21,054 nucleotides of DNA from a virus. The DNA is taken from the IMG/VR virus record IMGVR_UViG_3300032322_001871, positions 1-21,054 of that record; one strand, written 5' to 3'. The notes beneath the pieces were generated by a model. That model was not told the DNA's origin. It made no database searches and saw nothing but the letters and a program-made list of their open reading frames with translations. Positions within the stretch are counted from its first letter, which is position 1. Each line of letters begins with the position of its first letter. Position numbers and translations under genes: made by a program. Shown in pieces: positions 1-6,101 of this stretch.

Positions 1-627
1 ACCATTTCGTTCATTGGTTTTGATAAGGTCAGACTGCGATGCATCACCACAGAAATGGATCTTACAATTTTCACCAACTCTAGTAATTATACTATCTAAT
101 TCGTGAAAATTCAAGTTCTGGCATTCATCTACAATAACAATACAATCATCTAGTGTAGTGCCACGAATGAAGCTTGTGGACCAGAACTTTACACTTTCTT
201 GCGTCTTTAGATTTCCCCACAGCATTTCAAAGTCATTGTCTGTAGGAAGTTCAAACATATACTTTACCATATTCTTATAAGGAATTTGATAAAGCGAAGA
301 TTTATCTTCATGATCTCCTGGAAGGAACCCAATTTCTCTTGTCGCAACTAATGATCTAACAACTACAACTCTATTATATGGTGTCAAAGGATTAAGTACT
401 TCTTTCAATGCAAGATACATGGTAATAAAAGTTTTACCTGTACCTGCTGCACCATAAACAAAAAGATTTTTATCTTCTTTATATGCATTAAAAACTTTTG
501 TTTGGTTTTCTGTTAATGGTTCAATCTCGACCATCATATCGACATTGAAAGGTTTTTTTCTTTGCATTTGTTTTGCTGATAGTCCAGCTCCGACTTGAGA
601 AGAAGTTCTTTTTTTCCTTGATGGCAT
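1..627 (-). CDS. phoH: PhoH-like P-loop ATPase, 3' end cut by the window edge
   Basis: I translated this by hand because it runs off the left edge: 209 codons are open from an ATG at 627. PhoH proteins are cytoplasmic P-loop NTPases of the helicase/ATPase type. They are very common in T4-like cyanophages, where their role is unsettled despite the historical phosphate-starvation link. A basic N-terminus (MPSRKKRTSSQ) leads to a Walker A motif GAAGTGKT near residue 60, a VVVVRSLVATREIGFLPGD segment, a Walker B motif IVIVDECQN near residue 168, and CGDASQSDL near the cut. These are the canonical PhoH motifs in order. The ATG follows the stop of the gene upstream by one base (TAATATG) and has no clear Shine-Dalgarno, suggesting translational coupling. 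Family is certain; cellular role is not. Confidence 0.95.
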   Translation of the reverse strand, partial: MPSRKKRTSSQVGAGLSAKQMQRKKPFNVDMMVEIEPLTENQTKVFNAYKEDKNLFVYGAAGTGKTFITMYLALKEVLNPLTPYNRVVVVRSLVATREIGFLPGDHEDKSSLYQIPYKNMVKYMFELPTDNDFEMLWGNLKTQESVKFWSTSFIRGTTLDDCIVIVDECQNLNFHELDSIITRVGENCKIHFCGDASQSDLIKTNERNG

Positions 628-628
628 A

Positions 629-880
629 TTAGAAATGCGTTGTTTTCTGAGGCTTTACTTTTGAACCTGGAACTTTACTAACTTTGTGAAGGACTTCATT
701 CCATCCTCCATCAGTTCTACTGTAAACATCACCAGTAGCACCTACCGCTGATGCAATTCCAGCAGACCAATCTTTATCCCATTCGGGATTGTCTTTTCTC
801 CACTGATCATAATCAGCGATAGACATAACAAGTTCCTGTGTTTCCCCAGTTTCTAAATGTTTTACAGGATATACGGGCAT
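629..880 (-). CDS. Small FmdB-like protein without zinc-binding cysteines
   Basis: An 83-residue protein starting MPVYPVKHLETGE and containing YDQWRKDNPEWDKDW and DGGWNEVLHKVSK. The beginning and the basic 'EVLxKVxK' end resemble small FmdB-family (putative regulatory, zinc-ribbon) proteins that occur in cyanomyoviruses, but there is no cysteine, so no zinc could be bound in the classical way. A longer reading from 952 is possible. I chose the ATG at 880 because a late-promoter motif (900-907) lies just upstream of it, inside the longer version, and because the MPxY start matches the family. The stop TAA is one base from the phoH ATG, so the two are probably co-transcribed late in infection. 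The family assignment rests on recall of sequence style. Confidence 0.7.
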   Translation of the reverse strand: MPVYPVKHLETGETQELVMSIADYDQWRKDNPEWDKDWSAGIASAVGATGDVYSRTDGGWNEVLHKVSKVPGSKVKPQKTTHF

Positions 881-899
881 AGTTATTTCAATTCGTAAA

Positions 900-907
900 T
901 ATTTATT
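900..907 (-). promoter_or_regulatory. T4-like late promoter for the FmdB-like gene and phoH
   Basis: The minus strand reads AATAAATA, one base from the T4 late consensus TATAAATA. It straddles the TAA stop of the radical SAM gene and lies 20 bases upstream of the ATG at 880. Transcription would start near 893-895, giving a leader of about 15 bases. The same AATAAATA occurs at 6087-6094 in front of another gene, which supports a real element over chance. Confidence 0.55.
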
Positions 908-1709
908 GGGTGGTGATAACTTTTTTACTACTATTGATCTGTAATGCTGCACTAAACTTTAATGGCTTAGCAGTACACATGTTACAAATCTGTTCTGGTT
1001 TGGTAGAGTTATCACAGAATTTTACCAGATCTTCATCATTACAGTCAACCTGCAATCCATCACTAATAAAAGGTTTCCAACAGTCATCTTCCAATTGGTC
1101 CGTAACATACAAAAGTTCTTTTAGAAACGCTGCATTAGGACACTTCCACAATTTACCATTGTATAATTGAGGATTTGGGCATGAGCACATTTCAAAACTT
1201 TGCTTGATGTTGTTATGCCCATATGGATAAACCTTTCGATTAGATTGTTTAATTGAATTAAACCAACGATCTTTACCATCGTGATGTTCCGTGACAAGAA
1301 CCTTGGAACTTTTTACCTTCTTAATGTTATCAATTACTTCTGGAATATGAACACTAACTCGTAAAAACATACTAGGATAGGTTTCTAGATCCTCCTCTAT
1401 CCATCGTCTATTTTCTTCGTTCAAGAGGATACCATTGGTGTACAGATAAACCGTTTCATTATGCTCTAGACAAGCGTGCAGGATGTCTCTACAGCGTGGA
1501 TTGAGTAAAGGTTCTCCGCCAATAACTGAGACACGTTCTACGTCAATTCTGGGCAGGATCGTGTGGATATCCTGGATAAGTTTATCCGTATCAAGTTTAC
1601 TTCCTGGGGCAAAATAGTTACTGAAATGATTACACCCCTTACAACTTAGATTGCATCCAACAGTTGCACTGATATCAAGAATTTTTAATTTTGGGATTGT
1701 AGTAAGCAA
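903..1709 (-). CDS. Radical SAM protein with SPASM-like cysteine-rich C-terminus
   Basis: A 268-residue protein expected to cleave S-adenosylmethionine at a 4Fe-4S cluster to start radical chemistry on an unknown substrate. The cluster motif CxxxCxxC is C19-NLS-C23-KG-C26, preceded by KILDISATVG; IGGEPLLNP (63-71) is the SAM-binding 'GGEP' motif, and VYLYTNGILL follows. The C-terminal half carries eight further cysteines: C175, C177, C190 (in the SPASM-like context NGKLWKCPN), C210, C223, C232, C242 and C245, suggesting an auxiliary cluster. The start is a TTG at 1709; a well-placed AGGAG (1719-1723) nine bases upstream supports it. It overlaps the short carbamoyltransferase by 35 bases, so the two are probably co-expressed. 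The substrate cannot be read from the sequence; peptide, sugar or nucleotide are all possible. Confidence 0.9.
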   Translation of the reverse strand: MLTTIPKLKILDISATVGCNLSCKGCNHFSNYFAPGSKLDTDKLIQDIHTILPRIDVERVSVIGGEPLLNPRCRDILHACLEHNETVYLYTNGILLNEENRRWIEEDLETYPSMFLRVSVHIPEVIDNIKKVKSSKVLVTEHHDGKDRWFNSIKQSNRKVYPYGHNNIKQSFEMCSCPNPQLYNGKLWKCPNAAFLKELLYVTDQLEDDCWKPFISDGLQVDCNDEDLVKFCDNSTKPEQICNMCTAKPLKFSAALQINSSKKVITTQ

Positions 1710-2526
1710 GATAAGCAGCTCCTATAGCAGTTCCACCATCGTGTGCAGTTGGTTCAGCATATATTCTAACATCATTTGGTAACTGTTTGCGAAGTTTATA
1801 ATTAACCACACAGTTTAAGAAGCATCCACCAGACAAAACAATATTCTTACATTTTGTTTTCTTCAGAGCAATATTAACTAGTTCAATTGCTCTTTCTTCC
1901 CAAAGCGTTTGGATTGTATATGCTGCATCTTCCTTGGATTTGCGTGCAAGATTATTCAAATCAATTTTATTGGATCCATACGCAGATAATCCCATGACTT
2001 TACCAGCATCATCTGGTCCAAACCCACAGAACTTTGATACGTATTCAAACAATTTACCAATGCCATTTTCTTCAATTTTCCAATATTTTTTATGGACAGT
2101 CTTCCACTGAAATCTGTTTCCAGTTTTTGCATGGATAATAGTTTCAATTTCTACCGTATCTAAATGACTAGATCCGTTACTATCAACAACAATACATGCT
2201 GCTTCATCAAATCCAGAATTATAAAATCCGCCAGCAGCGTGTGTGAGATGATGTGATTTTCTATAATCAATGAACTTAGCGTTTGGAAATGTTCGCTTAA
2301 ATTTTGCAATGTCCCTTGCAGTAATCATGTTTTTCTCGGGAAGAACCCAATGGGCATCAACAACTGCAATAATATCAATATTGCTGACATAATCTATTAG
2401 ATCTTTGACAACATAATCTAGTTTCTTTCTTGTGATCCGTTCTGCTTCCAAATATAAATCAATCTGCCCATCTTTGAGAAGACAGATCGATCCATTATTT
2501 GAAACATTTATTCCCAGTACGTTCAT
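1675..2526 (-). CDS. Single-domain carbamoyltransferase (N-terminal Kae1-like domain only)
   Basis: A 283-residue paralogue of the full-length carbamoyltransferase just upstream. Shared features in order: MNVLGINVSNNGSICLLKDG, AERITRKK (28-35), the metal-binding HHLTHA (92-97), AGKVMGLSAYG (174-184), SGGCFLNCV (232-240) and HDGGTAIGAA (262-271). It ends soon after this last motif, exactly where the first domain of the family ends; the whole C-terminal YrdC-like domain is missing. In the family (TobZ is the studied case) the Kae1-like domain transfers the carbamoyl group and the YrdC-like domain makes the carbamoyl-adenylate donor. This protein could only transfer, or would need the donor from its neighbour. 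The reading frame is clean and the ATG overlaps the upstream stop as ATGA, so it looks like a maintained gene, not debris. Confidence 0.9.
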   Translation of the reverse strand: MNVLGINVSNNGSICLLKDGQIDLYLEAERITRKKLDYVVKDLIDYVSNIDIIAVVDAHWVLPEKNMITARDIAKFKRTFPNAKFIDYRKSHHLTHAAGGFYNSGFDEAACIVVDSNGSSHLDTVEIETIIHAKTGNRFQWKTVHKKYWKIEENGIGKLFEYVSKFCGFGPDDAGKVMGLSAYGSNKIDLNNLARKSKEDAAYTIQTLWEERAIELVNIALKKTKCKNIVLSGGCFLNCVVNYKLRKQLPNDVRIYAEPTAHDGGTAIGAAYLAYYNPKIKNS

Positions 2527-4109
2527 TTTGCCACTAACTTACCAACTTCAGGAAAATACAAGTAGTTAATATCACTATTATGAAATGTTTTTAAAGCATC
2601 TTCTGGGGTTTCTACCAATGGTTCTCCCGCAAGATTGAATGATGTATTGAATAAAATTGGAACACCAGTTAATTTATAGAAGGCATCAATCAATTTATAA
2701 TAATGCTCATTCTGTTCTTGTGTTACTGTTTGAACTCTGCATGTATTATCTACATGAAGTACTGCAGGAATTTTGTTATAAGTATGCTCCAATGCATCTA
2801 CTGCATACATCATAAAAGGACTTTCTTCCAATCCAGCCATATCAAACCATTCGTGAACATGTTCCTTTAGAATTGTTCCTGCAAAAGGTCTAAATGCTTC
2901 ACGCTTTTTGATTGTATTTACATGATCCTTTCCATTAGGATCTCTAGGATCATAGAGAATAGATCGATTTCCTAATGCTCTTGGTCCTGCTTCAGATCTT
3001 CCTTGAAACATTGCAACAATATTTTTATTGGAGATAAGAGAAGCAACTTGTTCATAGGTTACAGATAAACCTTCAATATGAGAAAGATCGTAAGTAGGAC
3101 CCAAGTATAATGTTTTCATAGCACACTTTTTATCTGAAACGAGCATGGCAGACCCAAATGCATGTCCACCATCGTATGATAATGGATCAACATATAGATT
3201 GATGTCTAAGGATTTTAGTATATTATAGTTGGAAACGCAATTCAAAAAGAACCCGCCAGATACAACTACATTTCTTTTACCAGAAAGTTCAACCGCTTTC
3301 TTGACTATGTATAGTGCATGGGTTTCTGCAGATTTCTGTAGATTATACGCTAAGTTTTCCTTTGTAGTTTCTTCACCATAATACTTTGTCCACCCAACAT
3401 CATCCCTTGGATAGATGTCTTTACTGCAAAGACTGTGACCATATTCTTCATTGAAAAGATTGACTAGACCAGATCCATAAGCAGACAATCCCATGGTTTT
3501 GCCTGCTTCGATTTCATCAAATCCGCAGTATGCAGAAACACATCTAAATGCTTGTCCTATACTAACTCTATTACTGAATAAATTTATTCCATCCCAAAAA
3601 GGTTCACCAACTTTCTCACATAAAGAACGATTATAAAAACAAGAATAGTGTTTGAATAATGGAATAAATTCTCCGTTTACAACATCATAAATGCTTTCGA
3701 TTTCACAGAACAAAGTACCATCTTTTCTTACAACAGATCCTTTACCATCCATCACCAAACATACAGCGTCATCAAATCCAGATCCATAAAAAGCAGATGC
3801 TGCATGACACTCATGATGTTTATCAGAAAAATCTAAAACTTCTTTTACTCCTCGCGAATGTAAAAGTTCTGTTAGTTTCTTTCTGGCAGTAAGTTTTTCA
3901 AGGTGTCCCTTGAATGAATATCGTGTAAAGCAATCAGAATAAACCGCAATGCCAATAGTATCGTCTACATACTTTTCGCATAATGCATAAGCACCAACAT
4001 CACGCTTCTTTCTAGTAACCCTTTCCTCTTCAAGATAGAATTCTAACTTACCATCATTGACGATTGCAATTGATCCATTCTTTGCTAAGTTTATTCCTAA
4101 TACTTTCAT
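2523..4109 (-). CDS. NodU/CmcH-family carbamoyltransferase, full length
   Basis: A 528-residue O- or N-carbamoyltransferase, which uses ATP and carbamoyl phosphate to carbamoylate a hydroxyl or amino group of a small molecule, sugar or other acceptor. The Kae1-like N-terminal domain (about 1-325) shows HHECHA (98-103; metal ligands), VMDGKGS, AGKTMGLSAYG (202-212), SGGFFLNCV (284-292) and DGGHAFGSA (313-321). The YrdC-like C-terminal domain shows GRSEAGPRALGNRSIL (370-385), EAFRPFAG and FNTSFNLAGEPLVETPEDA (487-505). All expected motifs are intact. The ATG at 4109 forms TAATG with the thyX stop; a GTG six bases upstream is possible but less likely. Such genes occur in marine T4-like phages, but the acceptor is unknown. 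The position between thyX and a second carbamoyltransferase is compatible with nucleotide or glycan modification; that is inference. Confidence 0.95.
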   Translation of the reverse strand: MKVLGINLAKNGSIAIVNDGKLEFYLEEERVTRKKRDVGAYALCEKYVDDTIGIAVYSDCFTRYSFKGHLEKLTARKKLTELLHSRGVKEVLDFSDKHHECHAASAFYGSGFDDAVCLVMDGKGSVVRKDGTLFCEIESIYDVVNGEFIPLFKHYSCFYNRSLCEKVGEPFWDGINLFSNRVSIGQAFRCVSAYCGFDEIEAGKTMGLSAYGSGLVNLFNEEYGHSLCSKDIYPRDDVGWTKYYGEETTKENLAYNLQKSAETHALYIVKKAVELSGKRNVVVSGGFFLNCVSNYNILKSLDINLYVDPLSYDGGHAFGSAMLVSDKKCAMKTLYLGPTYDLSHIEGLSVTYEQVASLISNKNIVAMFQGRSEAGPRALGNRSILYDPRDPNGKDHVNTIKKREAFRPFAGTILKEHVHEWFDMAGLEESPFMMYAVDALEHTYNKIPAVLHVDNTCRVQTVTQEQNEHYYKLIDAFYKLTGVPILFNTSFNLAGEPLVETPEDALKTFHNSDINYLYFPEVGKLVAK

Positions 4110-4741
4110 TACCACTCAAGTGCTTCAGAGACAACAGGAAACTGCTCTACAAATACTTTCCTACATTCATTTGCAATGTCCATATGCTCTTTCTGTGTTC
4201 CGTTTGCAGAACGTAGATTGATATAATGGATCCAAGATCTGACACTACCAGTCATATAAATACGCGTAGGAGTTGCAAGAGGAAGAACAAAGCGAGCGCA
4301 TTCTTTAGCAACGCCCTGACTTAGAAGAAAATTATAAACATCTTGTGCATCTTTGAATAAATCCTGGATCATTTTATTCATCACAAAAACTTTGTCTTCC
4401 TCCAAATCGTCAATAGAATTCTGACGGTTCTTGGTATCCTGACGACGAAGTTCTGGGATTGGAATTTCAGTTGCTAAAAGATTAGTATCAGCATATCGCT
4501 GCGAGAATTCCTGATATGTAAATGATCTATGACGCAAAATCTGTGCAGCAATGCCACGATTTGTTTCAATCTCAAGTGTCATAAAGGCTTGCTCAAACAC
4601 AGACCAATGATTATGTTTGATACAATATCGTAAAAGTCCTGCATAACTTTCATTATCTTGATTTGCAGGGTTAGAAACTCTGGCAACATATGCCATAGTC
4701 TTTTCTGCATCTGGTGTCACACTAATCAGTCGTACTGTCAT
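4109..4741 (-). CDS. thyX: Flavin-dependent thymidylate synthase ThyX
   Basis: A 210-residue enzyme that makes dTMP from dUMP using FAD, NADPH and methylenetetrahydrofolate, giving the phage thymidine independently of host ThyA/ThyX levels. The signature RHR-x7-S is R70-H71-R72-SFTYQEF-S80, followed by QRY; HWSVFEQ (45-51) and the C-terminal RSANGTQKEH segment are also typical. Length matches the family. I start it at the ATG at 4741 (MTVRLISVTPD), with AAGGA about ten bases upstream, instead of an ATG 33 bases earlier whose lysine/arginine-rich extension is unlike the family. It overlaps the upstream 60-residue gene by 20 bases and the downstream carbamoyltransferase by TAATG, forming one transcription unit from the promoter at 4926-4954. 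Confidence 0.96.
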   Translation of the reverse strand: MTVRLISVTPDAEKTMAYVARVSNPANQDNESYAGLLRYCIKHNHWSVFEQAFMTLEIETNRGIAAQILRHRSFTYQEFSQRYADTNLLATEIPIPELRRQDTKNRQNSIDDLEEDKVFVMNKMIQDLFKDAQDVYNFLLSQGVAKECARFVLPLATPTRIYMTGSVRSWIHYINLRSANGTQKEHMDIANECRKVFVEQFPVVSEALEW

Positions 4742-4904
4742 CGTATCCAAATCCTTGTTTCTTTTTCTTTTCAAATTTTTTTCTTGCCAAACCTAGAATA
4801 GCTTTATCCAATGCTACTTTCATATATTGAAGTTCTGCTTCGGAATAGTTCCAGGGTTGTTGCAATGCTTTTTTTACCAACCTGATGGTATCTTTATAGC
4901 GCAT
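4722..4904 (-). CDS. Small basic hypothetical protein ahead of thyX
   Basis: A 60-residue protein, MRYKDTIRLVKKALQQPWNYS..., helical in appearance, with a lysine-rich patch (KKFEKKKKQ, about 43-51) and an acidic end (DDSTTD). I do not recognise a named family, though small proteins of this style are common beside thyX in cyanomyoviruses. It has the best ribosome-binding site in the window, AGGAGGT (4913-4919), eight bases before the ATG. The host-type promoter just upstream places it first in the thyX/carbamoyltransferase operon. No catalytic motif or membrane segment is visible. Confidence 0.8.
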   Translation of the reverse strand: MRYKDTIRLVKKALQQPWNYSEAELQYMKVALDKAILGLARKKFEKKKKQGFGYDDSTTD

Positions 4905-4925
4905 TAGATATTACCTCCTGTACTA

Positions 4926-4954
4926 ATTATACCAACAAAAAAGGGGGAAGTCAA
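4926..4954 (-). promoter_or_regulatory. Host-type (early) promoter for the thyX/carbamoyltransferase operon
   Basis: The minus strand has TTGACT (4949-4954), a 17-base spacer, and a perfect TATAAT (4926-4931), i.e. a near-consensus sigma-70 promoter. Transcription would start around 4919-4921, so the leader is only about 15-18 bases and begins at the ribosome-binding site AGGAGGT. The -35 box is formed by the loop and adjoining base of the terminator at 4937-4961. Early transcription by unmodified host RNA polymerase is the likely mode. Confidence 0.85.
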
Positions 4955-4961
4955 TTCCCCC
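4937..4961 (-). terminator. Rho-independent terminator after the DUF4278-like gene
   Basis: On the minus strand GGGGGAA, loop TTGAC, TTCCCCC, then six T: a perfect 7-bp stem, five G:C pairs at its base, followed by a T run. It lies 10 bases after the stop of the 43-residue gene (4971) and ends its transcript. Its loop and T run also serve as the -35 region and spacer of the next promoter. Confidence 0.88.
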
Positions 4962-4970
4962 AAGAACATA

Positions 4971-5102
4971 TTATCCTTTTAGTTGCAATTGTGCTTGCTT
5001 CAAGCGTTCTGCCTTTTCAATTTGATCCTTTAACAGTTGAAGAACATTTAATTTGCGTTCTTCAACTTCATATTTTACGCCACGATATGTTGCAGTAGTC
5101 AT
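4971..5102 (-). CDS. 43-residue DUF4278-like small protein
   Basis: A very short gene translated by hand. It starts MTTATYRGVKYEVEER and continues as a charged helix (LLKDQIEKAERLKQAQLQLKG). The YRGxxY motif near the start is the hallmark of DUF4278, a small domain of unknown function found in cyanobacteria and their phages. Expression signals are complete: AGGAG six bases before the ATG, a consensus promoter at 5231-5259 with a leader of about 120 bases, and a strong terminator 10 bases after the stop, so it is a single-gene transcription unit. Probably an early host-takeover or host-derived accessory protein; function unknown. Confidence 0.82.
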   Translation of the reverse strand: MTTATYRGVKYEVEERKLNVLQLLKDQIEKAERLKQAQLQLKG

Positions 5103-5230
5103 GTGTTTCTCCTGAATGAATGGATTTTTAAGTCCGTTCCTTCAGTCGTTTGCGTTCGCTATTTGCGAATAGCGAATGAACGATCCGTTCCGCGACTTAC
5201 TTGCGTCCCAAAGGGGATGAACGTAGACGC
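5103..5230 (-). promoter_or_regulatory. Structured 5' leader of the DUF4278-like gene
   Basis: About 120 bases between the predicted start site (near 5224) and the ATG at 5102. It contains a perfect 9-bp hairpin (5155-5176, stem TTCGCTATT, loop CGCA), two copies of GGAACGGA (5133-5140 and 5184-5191), a GAACG-GAT-CGTTC inverted repeat around 5177-5190, and further CGTTC/GAACG complementary boxes that could pair over longer distances. Such a long structured leader is out of keeping with the few-base spacing elsewhere. It could be a regulatory leader or the source of a small RNA. I recognise no known riboswitch. Confidence 0.5.
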
Positions 5231-5259
5231 ATTATAACGTCTATACAGTATCTAGTCAA
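5231..5259 (-). promoter_or_regulatory. Host-type promoter for the DUF4278-like gene
   Basis: Minus strand TTGACT (5254-5259), 17-base spacer, perfect TATAAT (5231-5236). The -35 hexamer and spacing are identical to those at 4926-4954 and ahead of psbA. It starts about 20 bases after the stop of the DUF6433-like gene. Expected start site near 5224-5228. Confidence 0.85.
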
Positions 5260-5277
5260 GCAATTTTGTATAATCTG

Positions 5278-5727
5278 TTACTTATCTCGCCAAACAATTT
5301 CAGGATATGCTTGTTCTACAACACTTCTAGTGATGCGATATTTTGATTGCAAATCTTTATCCTTGACCAAAGAAACAATTTCAGCTTCATCTGCATGAAG
5401 TGCTTCAAGAAGCTGAACAAACATTTGTTCACGCTTCATTTGTGAAATTTTATCGTTACCACCTTTCACAAAATTATAAAGCATTCTCCATTCATGAACA
5501 AGCCTTGTATGTCCTGCAGTTCCAGCAGGCGCTTCATTTTTTTTATATGGAACTTCTCCTGGTGGAAGAGCACTTTCAATACCCTTATCAAAATTCCAGA
5601 TAAGAAGTGCTTTAATATGATCTCCTCTGTGTTCTTGAAGAATTTCAACCTTACGTTCTACAGTCTTACCACCGTGAGCAGCTTTTAAGACTTCAGAAAC
5701 CAAGGGATTATTTGGTAGTTTTGTCAT
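5278..5727 (-). CDS. DUF6433-like conserved T4-type phage protein
   Basis: A 149-residue soluble protein resembling the DUF6433 family of T4-like phages in order and style: a 'NPLVSEVLKAAHGGKTVERKV' type start, then LIWNFDKGIESALPPGEVPYKKNEAP (about 42-67), HEWRMLYNFVKGGND (about 78-92), MKREQMFVQLLEALHADEAEIVSLVKDK and a YRITRSVVEQAYPEIVW end. Function is unknown; no catalytic motif can be named. The ATG at 5727 is two bases from the upstream stop (TAACTATG) and lacks a clear Shine-Dalgarno, so translation is probably coupled to the small membrane protein gene. No terminator follows it before the next promoter. The family name is from recall of the sequence pattern. Confidence 0.8.
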   Translation of the reverse strand: MTKLPNNPLVSEVLKAAHGGKTVERKVEILQEHRGDHIKALLIWNFDKGIESALPPGEVPYKKNEAPAGTAGHTRLVHEWRMLYNFVKGGNDKISQMKREQMFVQLLEALHADEAEIVSLVKDKDLQSKYRITRSVVEQAYPEIVWRDK

Positions 5728-5729
5728 AG

Positions 5730-5948
5730 TTAATCGTCAAATTCATCTAAGTGTTCTGCGTTACCTTCAAATCTGAAAGCAATAATTTCGTCTGGAAGCG
5801 GATTACCATTAGCGTCAAACATTTCAGGATGAGAATATTGTGGTGTGACATCTTGTAAATATTGTCTAACCAAATATCCAACAACAACTCCTAATCCTAA
5901 TGTCAACAGGCAACATAAAGTTGCTAAACAAATAACAGCTGCTAACAT
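5730..5948 (-). CDS. Small single-pass membrane protein, conserved cyanophage type
   Basis: A 72-residue protein with a hydrophobic segment covering about residues 2-27 (LAAVICLATLCCLLTLGLGV and on), followed by a soluble acidic tail (QYLQDVTPQYSHPEMFDANG ... EGNAEHLDEFDD). The segment could be an uncleaved signal anchor; there is no lipobox. Proteins of this layout are common hypothetical genes of cyanomyoviruses. AGGAG seven bases before the ATG is a strong ribosome-binding site. The late promoter at 6087-6094, about 140 bases upstream, is the nearest expression signal. A role in the host membrane during lysis, assembly or exclusion is possible but not shown. Confidence 0.82.
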   Translation of the reverse strand: MLAAVICLATLCCLLTLGLGVVVGYLVRQYLQDVTPQYSHPEMFDANGNPLPDEIIAFRFEGNAEHLDEFDD

Positions 5949-5964
5949 CTTTGTTCTCCTGGGA

Positions 5965-6054
5965 TTACCGTTCTCTTATTTCTAAGCAAATGGTAAATTC
6001 CTTATTTGTAAAAGGAAGAAACCACTTTCCAAATCTTATGATTTTAGTAGTCGT
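5965..6054 (-). pseudogene. Possible small gene with ACG in place of its start codon
   Basis: Between the late promoter (6087-6094) and the membrane protein gene is a strong Shine-Dalgarno, AAGGAGG (6058-6064), with no ATG, GTG or TTG in the right place. Three bases after it an ACG opens a 29-codon frame (TTKIIRFGKWFLPFTNKEF...) ending in TAA at 5965. Either this is a tiny gene with a non-standard start, a gene whose ATG has mutated to ACG, or leader sequence. The SD-to-start distance is short. Low confidence. Confidence 0.25.
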
Positions 6055-6086
6055 TTTCCTCCTTCTCAGTAGAAGTTCTACACCTT

Positions 6087-6094
6087 TATTTATT
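6087..6094 (-). promoter_or_regulatory. T4-like late promoter for the membrane protein/DUF6433 unit
   Basis: Minus strand AATAAATA, seven bases after the TAG stop of the glutaredoxin gene, identical to the element at 900-907. Transcription would begin near 6081. The leader of about 130 bases contains the Shine-Dalgarno without a standard start codon described at 5965-6054. An inverted repeat TTCTCA/TGAGAA flanks the motif. Confidence 0.5.
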
Positions 6095-6101
6095 GAGAAA
6101 T

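Noticed and set aside
910-1170. Plus-strand open frame of 86 codons
   Set aside because: It lies opposite the radical SAM gene, has no ribosome-binding site or family resemblance, and all supported genes are on the minus strand.
1675-2526. Short carbamoyltransferase as a frameshifted pseudogene
   Set aside because: The frame is intact, all first-domain motifs are kept, and the end matches a domain boundary; the bases after it encode a different, intact gene (radical SAM), not a broken C-terminal domain.
5268-5273. Plus-strand TATAAT downstream of the DUF6433-like gene
   Set aside because: There is no -35 box at proper spacing and no plus-strand gene to serve.
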